Part shown: piece by piece, positions 11,276-23,215 of the stretch
How the letters are laid out: the number at the start of each line of letters is the position of its first letter
How positions within the stretch are numbered: the stretch's first letter is position 1
NCBI GenBank assembly: GCA_033961575.1
Contig: CM066737.1
Coordinates: forward strand, 89,586,271-89,650,270
DNA length: 64,000 bases
DNA from: Aselliscus stoliczkanus
Lineage: Eukaryota; Chordata; Mammalia; Chiroptera; Hipposideridae
Direction of reading: 5' to 3'
Made by a program: the position numbers and the translations under genes
Notes under the pieces: model-generated
Database searches by the model: none
The model's input: the letters and a program-made list of their open reading frames with translations, nothing else
What the model was told of the DNA's origin: nothing

Positions 11276-11789
11276 TACTTGCATTGTGATTGAAACAAGC
11301 CATTAGCAGCAGCATCGTGGAGTTGGCAAGATCTCCTGTGTCCAGGGAACAAGAGTGGTCCACTTTTTACACAGTAGCAGTATCGTAAGACTGTGACAAC
11401 AGTGGACCTTCCTCACGGGCAAGCGACCCCAGCAAATGTGAATGGCTTAACAGGAGTAATTGGAAAAAACAGAAGAATTTGAGAGAAAAGTTTAAAATCT
11501 GTGAAGGGTACAATTGATAAGCACATCTCAGTCCTCAGTGTTTCAAACTATGGTGGGCTAGAGGTTTAAAAGCAATTTAGTGTTTCAATGACCTACTTTT
11601 GAAAAATGAAATAGGATGGATTAGAATAGAAAATATCAGACAACTCAGTAACCATTGACTTGTGAAACTCGTTTTAGTTCTGTGGGTTTGCTGACTCATG
11701 ATGTAAATATGTATTTCTTACCAAGGGACATGAATAAGAGACGTGAAAGCCATTGCTCTAGGCTTTTTGTTGAATGACTCAAAGCCTTC

Positions 11790-12115
11790 TAGATCAGCGT
11801 TCTTCTACATTTTAATGGACACATCACTAAGGAGCTTAAAGATGACCCCCAGAAATTCTAGGATACTAGGTCTGAGGAAGGGGCCCAGAAATGGTTTAAA
11901 TAGGTGCCCCCTTTAAGAAACACTGCTAGACCCCACAGCAGTTGTTCTTACCCAGAGAGCACACCGGGACTACCTGGAAAACTTTGAAATCACACATCCC
12001 AGCCCCTGCCTTTCAGGATTCTGGTTGTAGATCTAGGCCAGGAAGGCCTGAGTCTACTTTTGTTATAAGCATCCCAAGTTATTCAGTATTAGACTAGAAC
12101 TTGAGAACCTCCTTT
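11790..12115. mobile_element. MER5-like hAT remnants (two adjacent)
   Basis: Two decayed stretches with the MER5 flavour: CTAAGGAGCTTAAAGATGAC ... GGAAGGGGCCCAGAAATGG, then GGGACTACCTGGAAAACTTT ... ACTTGAGAACC. Assigned by eye. Confidence 0.5.
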
Positions 12116-12304
12116 CTAGGGCAATTTCTTTAGGATACTGGATTTGTTCCAATTACTTATTCAAAAACAAAACTAAAGACAAACTGACCATCAGGTAGCT
12201 CCCTGAGTCCCAGTACCTCTTGACAAGGACCACCTAATACTTTACTCCTCACTTGAAAGCTTACAAGTATCCACAGTGGTATCTGCAGAATGAATCCCTC
12301 ACCA

Positions 12305-12490
12305 CAGAGTCAAAACACTGGATGTGAAATCAGGAGACTGAAGTTGTATGTCTTCTGGCTTTGCCACCAACAAGGTATGTGATCAGTCAGCCATTTTACT
12401 TTCTGTGGCCTGGATTTCCTGAATATAAAATAAGGCAGTTGAACTAGATGGCTTCTAAAGTCCCTCTCCTTCTGTTATTCCATGATCACA
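12305..12490 (+). repeat. MIR-like SINE
   Basis: Contains GGATGTGAAATCAGGAGACT, CTTTGCCACCAACAAGG, and a CATTTTACTTTCTGTGGCCT segment matching the MIR core and tail. Confidence 0.6.
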
Positions 12491-12659
12491 AAAGGTTGGC
12501 ATAATATTTACTTTTGTTTTTCCATAGCCCAGGAGTTAAGGCAATTAGAATACATGGAATGAATTAGTAAGACTGCCAAAGAGGAAAAAGATGTCAGTGG
12601 CTGGTACACTACCAAGCAATTCACAAATGCTCAACATTAATTAAATTAAGAACAAAACC

Positions 12660-13745
12660 ATTAGAAAATTCATTAAGGAAGCTAAGATGGCAGAATTAGA
12701 TGTGCAGAGTAAGAAACCAAAAGCCAAAGAGAAGACCCCAAGCTGGAGGACTAAGCCCCTTGTGGAGGTGATTTCTGAGAATAATCAGATCAGATCCGGC
12801 AGCAGTGGTCAATTTCCCCCAGCACATCTGAGTTGGAAGGCCAGGAGGTGAGCGAGAGCCAGAGCACCGATACCTGAGGAAGTGCCAGCAGCTGGAACTG
12901 AAGAGCCAGAGGGAACAACGGCAACTGGATCTGAAGGGCCAGGAGAAACTGGAGCGGCTGGAGTATTAGGAGAAATAATGGCAATTCATGCTAGAGATGG
13001 CCAGGTTCAAGGTCTGTGTTCTTAGGAAATGGTAGCTGTCTTGGTCAAGTTCATGAGAATGAACATTTTTCTACACAGATGAGTGCAGAAAAAGAAGAGA
13101 CATGGAGTAGAAGGGGAGCAAGGACAGTCTAGGAGTCTCTGATTCAATAGTATTTCCATTTGAACAAAGACCAGGTAGACACCTGCTTATTATTCAGGAT
13201 GACTCTTCCTTACCTGGCCACATGTCTGTCACCTACTTACAAAAGTGGCTCAGTTGCTTAGTGACTGCTCACCCACCTACTGAACTGAAAGACTGTGTGA
13301 TGGAGTGAGAGAGCACCTTCATAGAAGATGCTGGAAAGGAATGTTGAGGAACGTGTCACAGTCTCTTTTGGGGTCATCTGCAGGAAGGCATGGAAGGGCT
13401 GCTTTGGGAAGACACGGCCCCAAGAAAGCACTTCCCTGGTGGAGTGGCAGGAGGTGAAGGCCATGTCCACAACAAAGGAGCATGTCCAGAGGGAACAGGG
13501 AATTGCTAAGTTCTGAAGTGATTTAAAAATAAATAAGAAGGAAAATAGACCCTAGGGAGTCCAGAACAGTGTGCAGCCTCCTTCTAGAAGGAATGTCCCT
13601 TATGTAAATCAAGTAAATTGGATTGAAATTGTTCAGACCACTAAATGAACAGGTAAAAAAAAAACCAACTTGGATGATCTGAAACTTTCATTTGTATTAA
13701 ATAAAGTCACATCCAATATGTCTGGTCGATTTGGTTTGTTCTGAA
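12660..13745 (+). pseudogene. Possible processed pseudogene, parent unknown
   Basis: A coding-like relic. Around 12,880-13,012 one plus frame reads HRYLRKCQQLELKSQREQRQ and goes on through a Gln/Leu/Glu-rich, coiled-coil-like stretch to WQFMLEMARFK. It is broken by TAG and TAA, both where CAG/CAA (Gln) would fit, i.e. C-to-T changes. Upstream is a Lys-rich segment (AKMAELDVQSKKPKAKEKTP, from about 12,681) in another frame. Downstream, 13,328-13,513 encodes an unbroken stretch beginning MLERNVEERVTVSFGVICRK. AATAAA lies near 13,700 with no clear poly-A tail. I do not recognise the parent; it could also be an old transposase relic. Confidence 0.4.
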
Positions 13746-14322
13746 ATACAAAGTTTTTAGAGTAAAGAGAAATGCAGTTGCCTCAATGTCCATGGACCAG
13801 GGTTAGTTTAGTGATGTAGTAACAGCACAGAGGAAGAAATTTTTTAGAATATTTAGAAATCTCCATTATTTTTGGTTAGTCGTGACAATAGAAGGGAAAG
13901 TACTTAAGGAAAAAAATACACTAGAGAAAATCTAAATTATTTTTAGTTGACTAGAAGCAAAGGCAAATAATACATCTCCTCTGAGTTGGTTTGTTATGAG
14001 GAGTTCCTGGCCTAACAGAAAGAAAGATAGAAGGGAGGCTCCAAGTTATAGAACACAACCTAAGCAAAGACTGCTGACAGGTACAGAAAGTGTTATCGGG
14101 TTGTTTCCCCCACAAGAGACACAATAATAGTAAACCAGATTTAATTGCTATGTGTTACCACTTGCCAAGAGTTAAGCTGTTAATTAAGCTGGGTAAGAGG
14201 TTGCTTCCAAAGGGGAAGAGACTCAATCGATAATTGTCCTTGATGACATTTTCAGAAATCCGGTAGGGCTGAAGAAAAAAATGGAGAGTGGACAAAGAGG
14301 CTGAGTTGAAATATGTATGTAG

Positions 14323-14575
14323 GGCCAGCCGAGTGGCTCAGCTGGTTAAGAGCTCGCTCAAGAGTGCGAGCTGATGGGCCGGTCGAGTGGCGCGGTGGTT
14401 AAGCTCTGGCTTGGGACGCCAGCAGCCCCGGTTCAGGTCCCACATATGAAGGCCAGTGACACTGCCCTCTTAAAAAAAAAGTGCAAGCTGAGCTCTGAGC
14501 AACAGCAGTTCGCCAGCCAGAGCTGAGCTGCCAACAAGTGTCAGGAAGGCTCAGCTAAAAAAAAAAAAAAAAAAA
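14323..14575 (+). repeat. Nested SINEs: short tRNA-SINE inside another SINE
   Basis: Outer element GGGCCAGCCGAGTGGCTCAG ... GAGCTGAGCTGCCAACAAG with A-tail to 14,575. It is split by a short tRNA-SINE at about 14,375-14,479. The duplication GTGCGAGCTGA / GTGCAAGCTGA brackets the inner copy. Confidence 0.85.
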
Positions 14576-14799
14576 GTACATAAATGCCAAAATGTGAGGG
14601 CTGAAACCTATTCTAATTCTTAGATGTATAAATGCTAAAGTGCCAATGACTGACTTAAGTGTGTGTGAGACCCCAAGTAGGCTCTGCATTTGCCCTAAGA
14701 ACAACTGTCATGTATAAATCAGTCACTTCATCTGGTATTCCAGGGTTAAAATGGTTATCAGCCAATTCAGAACAGTGGCCATGGCTAACACTGAAGCCT

Positions 14800-14995
14800 T
14801 CTTGTCTGCCAAGCACCGCGTTGTTAAGTACCATATTGTATTAACTCATTGATCTTCACCTCAAGCCTATGAAGTCCATACTTTTAATTTTTTCAGTTTA
14901 ACTGTAGAGGGAATAGGCACAGAATGGTAGTAAGTGGGAAAGCCAGGATTTGAACTCAGAGTCTGAATCCAGAATTAAGCCTCTATGATGTAGGT
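14800..14995 (-). repeat. MIR SINE
   Basis: On minus reads as MIR; on plus shows TGCCAAGCACCGCGTTGTTA, ATTAACTCATTGATCTTCAC, GTAAGTGGGAAAGCCAGGAT, TTTGAACTCAGAGTCTG. Confidence 0.75.
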
Positions 14996-16794
14996 ATGCC
15001 CAGGATGACTTTATAGTCTTAAACAGAATATGAAGAAATATTAAAAATTGGAGACCTCCAAGTTGAAATCTAATTCAGTTTTCTTAAAATTTAATCTGGC
15101 TAGAATTAAAGAATTCAATCACTGCAAAATATGGCAGTATTTCTTTACCGAGAATTGAAGGAGACATGAGGCATTCAAAGAACCATGTAATAAAAGAGTT
15201 GAATTAATGAAAAATTTAAGTAGATCTTAATAAAGCTGAATATTCTAGATTTTATGAAAATAAAAAATCTGCAAAACAATAAAAAGAAAACTACACTTTT
15301 GTTGTTTAAAGCCAAGTACTCTTAAGAGTTTTAGATGGCTTGCCATCTGTGGTCTTTTTTCATGCTGATACTTTGAAACAACCCAGTTCCAGAAAAGACT
15401 TAAAAAGCTGAGCTCAAGATTCCTTCAGTTCTCAACAGATGATTACACAGGCTTAATCATTGGCCCAGGATTAACCAACATGTAAAAAGTTTAAAAGGCA
15501 AAGAGGATAAGTCATGTTTAAAATTGTAACCCTCCGCATAAAAGGTTCTGTGTCAAGGGAACTTTAAATCCAACATCTTAGGAAAAATGTTTGCAATACC
15601 CTTTAAACAAAGAAAAGTGGTTCAGAGACAAATTATTTTTGTTGGTGGTTTTCTTTAATATACCTTTAGTCATTGGTTCAGTTACTTAAATCAGTGATTC
15701 TTGCCTCCCTAGATCTTAGTCCTTACTATGAATAATTTTTTATATTAAATCATGAATTGTGCTCTACAGAAAGCTACTGCAGTGAGAGTCATATTGCACA
15801 CCAAGAAGGGGGAACAGTTGGACCATCCTAGTTAGGCCAGAATATTTCACTGGTGGCATCAGTGAAATGTACATATGAATGCTGTAGATATCGATTCAAG
15901 GCTTCCCTCACTTGACATTTGAACCACTTGGGAAGTTTTGTGCTTCTTCATCAGTTTAGTCTGCGGTGTATTTGTAAACCCAAACCTTTTTTTTTTTCAA
16001 TAATACTTAGACACCAAGGGTATGTAGACCACTAATAGAGTTCATTTGGGAAAGCAAAGGGCTTTAAACATGGCCGGGGTAGGGGAGCGGGAACTCTTTG
16101 GAAAAGAATATTGATGAAAATAATGGTAAGACAGAGAGAGAAAAGTACTATAGGGATGAGGATAACTGAAGGCAGGTGAGAGCAGCCTAAGGGCTGCTTC
16201 AGACCTAGGCTCACAAAGCTCCTGGAATCCACCTGTGAGGTCATAATAGTAAATGGCTGTGTCATGGCATAGTGACTGGGAAACAGTGACACAAACTGAC
16301 ACTTCTTCATTTTAGATACCACACCAATGTTTTCCTCACTCATCACAGAATTAACACAAATTCTAAAACCATATGAAGCTTCTGACAGGGCCATCTGTGC
16401 CTCAATGGACACATTTAAACTTTTTTTCTATGCTTATAATTATATCTGTCATAAAAGATGTCAGTATACAAACACACCTTTATTGCAAGCAAAAGCAAAT
16501 AGCCTTTCGCAGTCTTCAACTTCTTCAATGAGTGCATTCCATGGCCACTAATACTACCCTGAAATTCTCCTGTCTCTATTACTGTACTAGGGTGAATGAG
16601 CTGACTGCTTCTCAAGGACCGCTGAGCCACAAAAAAGGCAATTTTTTAAAAAGAGAAATGCAGGCTCCTTCTCATTTGCTTGCTCAGACTCCTTGCCCGT
16701 ATCTGTCTATAACAAACATTGCTCAACAATTACATAATTTAGTAAGAAAAGAGCAAGAAAAAAGTGAAGAGAAGAAAAGGCCTAGAGTGACAGA

Positions 16795-16895
16795 TTTAGA
16801 AGAGAAACACAGACAGGGAAGCTGGGGGAGGGAGGGGAGGAAGAGAGGGAGAGAGGGGGGAGACAGGGGGAGGGGGAGAAAGAGAGAGAGAGAGA
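16795..16895. repeat. GA-rich low-complexity tract
   Basis: Purine-rich GGGAGG/GAGA sequence on plus, not a clean microsatellite. Confidence 0.8.
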
Positions 16896-17729
16896 AAGTA
16901 AAACCCACAGACTGTACTATAAACAAAGACAAATATATGTGAAAATCTGGGTCCGCTTACATCAACCACATGTTGGGCTGTTTTAAGATAAAGCTGCTAA
17001 AGATTTAATATTATGTTGATAATCTCAACTGAAGGCTTGAATGGAGATATTGACACCACAGTGTCTTCCTGGTAAAATAAAATTGAAAGCAGAATCTACA
17101 CTTGTCAATACTTAGTGGCTTCTCTTCCCAGCTAAATACTCCTTCTTTCTCCTCCTTTTCTATTCCCCTTCCTCCTCTTCCAAATTCCTATCCTTACTTA
17201 GCCTTATGTGTGAAAGGTAAGCACTGTGCCTGCTTGGTTTGTCACCCTATGCCTAGGGGTCATCACAGAACTTGGTACATAGAAAGGCACCTACATTTTT
17301 CACGGATTAACTTTACATTCATTCCTATAGTGAATTCATCTATAATAAACTAAGACTATCACCTCTGTCACCTACTTTTAAATATACATTTTGAACAATC
17401 TCTTTATAATACACCCACAGATTTCTTATTGCCCAGAAATTTGCTTTGATTGCAAGTCTGATCTTTACCTTGTCCAAAAAAGAAAGCCATTTTTTTCCCT
17501 CCCAGGTTGACAGCCCTAATTACTTAATTTCCTTCTGGTCTCTCAGGCTAAAAGTCTTGCAGCCCTGTTTTATTTTTCTCCCATCTGTATGCCCTATCCA
17601 ATTTGCAAACATTTAGGTTGTATCTTCCCTCTCCAAGTTCTTGCGGATTTGCCTTCTCTCCATTCTCTACCGCAGTGCTCTAATTCCATCAACTCATTAG
17701 CAGTCTCAATTTTACTGCAGAGAGATGAA

Positions 17730-18624
17730 TCTTTTGGTTACTTTAAAAGCTTTTTGTTTTTATCTTCAAGTCTCAGCATATGTTTATATATGGTTTTCTG
17801 TGTATTCATCTTGCCTGTGTATTCATCACACTGATTCTTAAATCTGTGACTTAATATCTTTTTATCAATTTTCAAAAAAACTTTATCATCTTCTTCCTTT
17901 TCTTCTGGGACTTGAATTACAAATATGTTGGACCTTATCACCTTACTCCATATTTCTCTTAAGATTCTTTTCTGTATTTTCTAAATTGTCTCTCTGTGCT
18001 TCAGTCTGGAATATTTATTTCTGATCTCCCTTCCTGTGCACTAATTCATCTTCAGCTGTGTCTAATCTGATGTAAAACTCATCAACTGAGTTTTTAATAC
18101 AACTCTAGAATTGCAATTTTTAAGTATCTAATTTTTTTGCTAAGATGATCAATCTTGTCAATTAATTCTTTAAACATGTTGATCATGGTTATTTTAAAGT
18201 CTGATAACTTTTAGTATCAGGATTTTCTATGGGTCTGTTTCTAATGTCACTTGTTTCTATTGGTTCTTAGTCATGTCTTGTTCTGTCTGTCTGATTATTT
18301 GTTATAGAAAACCAGAACTTGTATATGAAAACTCTGGAGATAGTTTTCTTCCAGAAAGCTTCACTTTTGTTTCTGAGAAGTTAGGCTAGGAGCATTGGTA
18401 ATCTCAGATCATCTTAACCCAATCAGAGTTTAAAATTATTTGAAAATCTGGGTTTCAGATCCTGTGAAGATTGGTATATTTCTAGTTTACCTTACTTCTA
18501 GGATTGGTCCTTCACAGTCCCAATCAAGATTTGGGATTTTACCAATATTTATCCCTACCCATGGCAGTCCCTGACTCCATCTTTTGACTCCTTATCTTTA
18601 TGAACCTATGAAAAGTGCTGCTTA
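17730..18624 (-). mobile_element. Old L1 3' UTR-like fragment, first part
   Basis: Contains the L1M-style block CTATGGGTCTGTTTCTAATG ... CTTGTTCTGTCTGTCTGATT read on plus, typical of antisense L1ME/L1MC 3' UTRs. Split by the younger L1; sequence from 22,669 appears to continue it. Assignment by eye. Confidence 0.5.
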
Positions 18625-19547
18625 ATCATTGCAAGTGTCTTCTCTGACCACAGTGGCATGAAACTAGAACAATTATAAGAAGAAACCCGGAAAGCTGTCA
18701 AATAAATGGAGGGGAAATAACATGCTACTAAATAGCAAGTGGATCGCAAATGAGATCAAGGAGGACATCAAAAAATACTTCGAGACAAACAAAAATGAAA
18801 ACACCTCAACCCAAAATCTCTGGGATGCAGCAAAAGCAGTCCTAAGAGGGAATTTCATAGCACTGCAGGCCTACCTAAAGAAGGAAGAAAAATCTCAAAT
18901 CAACAAGTTATCCTTACATCTCAGGGAACTGGAAAAAGGACAGCAAAAGAAGCCCAAGGGCAGTACAAGAAAGGAGATAATAAAGACCAGAGCGGAAATA
19001 AACAATATAGAGAACAGTAAAACAATATAAAAGATCAATGAAACCAAGAGCTGGTTTTTTGAGAAGATAAACAAAATTGACAAACCTCTAGCCAGGCTCA
19101 TCAAAAAAAAGAGAGAGGACTCAAATTAGTAAAATCAGGAATGAAAGAGGTGAAATGACTACAGACATCACAAAAATACAAAAAAATTTAAGAAATTACT
19201 ATGAATAACTATATGCCAACAAATTTGACAATCTGGAAGAAATGGATCATTTTCTAGAAGCATACAACCTTCCAAAGCTAACTCGAGAAGAAACAGAAAA
19301 TCTAAATAGTCTGATTACTGCCAAGGAGATTGAATCAGTAAATGACAAGCTCCCAACAAACAAAAGCCCTGGACCAGACAGCTTCACAAGTGAATTTTAT
19401 CAAACATTCAAAAAAGAACTATCACCTATTCTTCTCAAACTATTCCAAAAAATCCAGAAGGAGGGAAGGCTCCCAAATTCTGTTTATGAAGCGACTATCA
19501 CCCTGATTCCAAAACCAGATAAAAACAGCACAAAAAAGGAAAACTAA

Positions 19548-19655
19548 GGGCTGGTCGAGTGGCGCGGTGGTTAAGTGCTGACTTGGGAAGCCAGCGGCCC
19601 CGGTTCGGTCCCACATACGAGGGCCAGTGACACTGCCCTCAAAAAAAAAAAAAAA
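19548..19655 (+). repeat. Short tRNA-SINE inside the L1
   Basis: GGGCTGGTCGAGTGGCGCGG head, B box GGTTCGGTCC, A-tail. Flanked by AAAAAAGGAAAACTA duplication within ORF2. Confidence 0.93.
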
Positions 19656-20228
19656 AGGAAAACTATAGGCCAATATCACTGATGAACATAGATGTAAAAA
19701 TTCTCAATAAAATATTAGCAAACAGAATTCAGCAATATATTAAGAAGATCATACATCATGATCAAGTGAGTTTCATCCCTAGTATGCAAAGCTGGTTCAA
19801 CATCCGTAAATCAATTAATGTGATACATCACATCAACAAAATGAAGAAAATCATATGGTCATATCAATAGATGCAGAAAAAGCATTCGACAAAATCCAAC
19901 AGCCATTTATGTAAAAAACCCTTAGCAAAGTGGGAATACAGGGATCATATCACAACATAATAAAGGCCATATATGATAAACCTACAGCTAACATCATACT
20001 CAATGGGGAAAAGCTAAAACCATTCCCCTTAAGATCAGGAACAAGACAAGGCTGCCCACTTTCTCCTCTTTTATTCAACAAAGTTCTGGAAGTTCCAGCC
20101 ACAGCAGACAAGAAAAAGAAATAAAAGGCATCCAAATTGGCAAGGAAGAAGTAAAATTGTCATTATATGTAGATGACATGATACTGTATATAGAGAACTC
20201 CAAAGACTCCATCAAAAAACTATTGGAC

Positions 20229-20358
20229 AGGCCGGCCGAGTGGCGCGGTGCTTAGGCGCTGGCTTGGGAGGCCAGCGGCCCCAGTTCGGGTCCCGCATGG
20301 GAGGGCCAGTGACACTGCCCTCAAAACAAAACAAACAAACAAAAAAACCCAAAAAAAA
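20229..20358 (+). repeat. Short tRNA-SINE inside the L1
   Basis: GGCCGGCCGAGTGGCGCGGT head and AAAC-rich tail. AAAAAACTATT precedes and AAAAAACTATT follows. Confidence 0.9.
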
Positions 20359-20369
20359 CTATTTGAGCT

Positions 20370-20470
20370 TTGGGAGAGAATTGGGGGAGGGGGGTTGTCA
20401 CTTTGAGGGGTAAAAAGTATAACTATTGCACGGTGTTGTACACCTGAAGCTAATTAATATTTTAAAAAAA
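20370..20470 (+). mobile_element. L1 3' tail inserted in the L1
   Basis: GAATTGGGGGAGGGGGGTTG, TCACTTTGAGGGGT, TGTTGTACACCTGAAGCTAA: the same 3' UTR tail as at 22,555, about 100 bp, placed within ORF2 next to the SINE. Confidence 0.8.
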
Positions 20471-22668
20471 TATTGCAGCTGATAGACAAATTCAGTAAGG
20501 TAGCAGGATACAAATCAATGTTTAGAAATCAGTTGCATTTGCATATACCAATAATAAACTAACAGAAGGAGAAATTAAGAAAACTGTCCCATTTATAATT
20601 GCTTCAAGAACTATAAAATACCTAGGAATAAATTTAACCAAAGAAGTAAAAGATCTGTTCTCAGAAAATTATAAGACACTGAAGAAAGAAAGAAGATACA
20701 AACAAATGGAAACACCTACCATGCTCATGGATAGGAAGAACTAATATAGTTAAAATGTCCATACTGCCTAAAGCAATATATAGATTCAATGCAATGCCTA
20801 TCAAACTACCAAGGGCATTTTTCACAGAAATAGAAAATATAATCCTAAAATTTATATGGAACCATAAAAGATCGCCAATAGCCTCAGCAATCCTGAGAAA
20901 TAAGAACAAAGTCTGGGGTATCACGCTACCAGACATCAAAACATACTACAAGGCTACAGTAATCAAAACAGTACGGTATTGGCATAAAAACAGGCGCATA
21001 GATCAGTGGAACAGAACAGAGAGCCCAGAAATAAATCCAGGCATATACAGACAGTTAATCTATGACAAGGGAAACAAGAATTTACAATGGAGTAAAGATA
21101 GTCTATTTAATAAATGGTGCTGGGAAAATTGGACTGACACATACAAAAAAAATGAAACTGGACCACCTCCTTATACCATCTACAAAACAAATTCAAAATG
21201 GATTAAAGACTTAAATGTAAGACCTGAAACCATAAAACTCCTAAAAGAAAATATAGGGAGTACATTTGCAGACATTACCCAGAGCAATATTTTTACTGAT
21301 ACATCCCTGCGGGCAAGGGAAGTAAAAGAAAAAAGGAACATATGGGATTATATCAAACTTAAAAGTTTTTTCACAACAAAGGAAACCATCAATAAAACAA
21401 AAAGTAAGCCTACTGAATGGGAGAATATATTTGTCAAAGATATATCTGATAAGGGGTTAATATCCAAAATTTATAAAACACTCATGCAACTCAACACCAA
21501 AAAAACAAACAACCCAATTAAAAAATGGGAAGAGGACATGAAGAGATATTTCTCTAAAGAGGACATACAGATGGCCAACAGGCATATGAATAAATGTTCA
21601 AACTCACTGGTCATTAGGGAAATGCAAATAAAAACCACAATGAGATACCACCTCACTCTGGTCAGAATGGCTATCATCAATAAATCAACAAACAAGTTCT
21701 GGCGGGGCTGTGGGGAAAAGGGGACCCTGCTGCACTGTTAGTGGGATTGCAGATTGGTGCAGCCACTACGGAAGTCAGTATGGAGTTATCTCAAAAAACT
21801 GGAAATGGAGCTACCTTTTGACCCAGCAATTCCACTCCTAGGTATTTATCCTGAAAACCCAAGACACTAATTCAAAAAATATATGCACCCCTGTGTTCAT
21901 AGCAGCGCTATTTACAATAGCCAAGACATGGAAACAACCAAAATGCCCATCGGTAGATGACTGGATTAAGAAACTGTGGTACATTTACACAATGGAGTAT
22001 TACGCAGCTATAAAGAAGAAAGAAATTGTACCATTTGCAACGATATGGATGGATCTTGAGAACATTATGTTAAGTGAAATAAGTCAGTTAGAGAAAGACA
22101 AATACCATATGATCTCACTTATATGTGGAATCTAAAGAACTGAATAAATGAGCAAAATAAACAGAAATAGTCTTACTTAGAGACACAAAGGAAAAACTGA
22201 TGAGGGCTAGATGGGACGGGGGTGGGCATGGGGGAGAAGGGGAAGGGACGAGGCAACATAAATTGGTAACTACAATATTACCACAGAGATAGAAGAGACA
22301 GTTTAGGGAATATAATCAATAAGGTTGTAGATATTTTTTTTAGGGGACCAGAAGGACTCATATCTTGTCAGGGAGACCACTTCATGGATGGTGTAGTGGT
22401 CTGACTACTGCACTATACATCTGAAGCTGCTGCTGAATAATATTAGATGTTGACTATAATTTAACACATATATAGTCATGGGATATGGAATATAGTATGG
22501 GGATGTAGTCAATGGAATTGTAATAGATATGTATGATATGGGGGGTGGGGGACAGGGGGAGTCACTTTGTAAGGGGTGAAAAAGATAACTATTGCATGGT
22601 TTTGTACACCTGTAACTATTAATAATAATAATAAAATAATAATAATAATAAAAAGAAAGTGCTGCTTA

Positions 22669-22995
22669 GCCTTTCAGATGCTTCTTTCAGAATCTATAGA
22701 TATCTCTAGGGAATAAAGCAACACCAAATGCCAAGTTGACCTCTCTGGGCTTTCCTTCTTTTATGGATCTTGGTCCCACAATTCCTCACTGCCTTGGTAG
22801 CCTTACAGTCCTTCAGATAGTTTTTTTTCCAACTTCTCTAGTTGTTCTCGGTAGACAGATCCATTTGAAATACCCTGTTCCACCACTGGGGGAAGCTAAA
22901 CTTCCCTTTGTTACTCATTTCTCCCACGTTACCCAGTGCATAGCCTTCAGTGCCCTCTTATCCTCACCAGCCCCTATCTATCCAAATTGGAAACA
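22669..22995 (-). mobile_element. Old L1 3' UTR-like fragment, second part
   Basis: Continues the element interrupted at 18,624, judged from position and style (CCTCTCTGGGCTTTCCTTCT, TCACTGCCTTGGTAGCC). Weak. Confidence 0.4.
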
Positions 22996-22999
22996 GGTT

Positions 23000-23215
23000 T
23001 TGGGGTTGGAGAGGTTTATGTTCAAACTGTGGCTTTGCCTCTACATATAGCTAGGTAGCATTGGACAAGTTACATAGCTTTTCCTTAATTCATTTAGAAT
23101 ATAAGGCTAGTAAAACCTGTTGCAGGGTCGGGGTCACTGGGATTAAATTATGTGAGTAAAGTGTTTAGTACAATCTCTAGCACACAGTGATGGCAGTTAG
23201 AACTTATTCAGCACT
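23000..23215 (+). repeat. MIR SINE
   Basis: TTCAAACTGTGGCTTTGCCT, AGCATTGGACAAGTTACATA, TGGGATTAAATTATGTGAGT, GTTTAGTACAATCTCTAGCA match MIR from core to 3' end. Confidence 0.8.

Larger units (their letters stand above)
18625..22655 (+). mobile_element. 5'-truncated LINE-1 with nested insertions
   Basis: A 4.0-kb L1 inserted with a perfect 13-bp duplication AAAGTGCTGCTTA (18,612-18,624 and 22,656-22,668). It begins between the endonuclease and reverse-transcriptase parts of ORF2. The RT active site reads Y-V-D-D at 20,166-20,177 (in [18 protein letters not shown]). The longest open piece is 20,755-21,741, ended by a stop inside the C-terminal Cys region (LLHC then TAG). Frames are broken elsewhere and two insertions interrupt it, so it cannot move on its own. 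The 3' UTR ends TTTTGTACACCTGTAACTAT plus an AAT-repeat tail. Antisense to GK. Confidence 0.93.

Noticed and set aside
16532..16942. A 136-residue frame rich in Arg/Glu/Gly
   Set aside because: The charged part is the GA-rich tract at 16,795-16,895; no homology seen.
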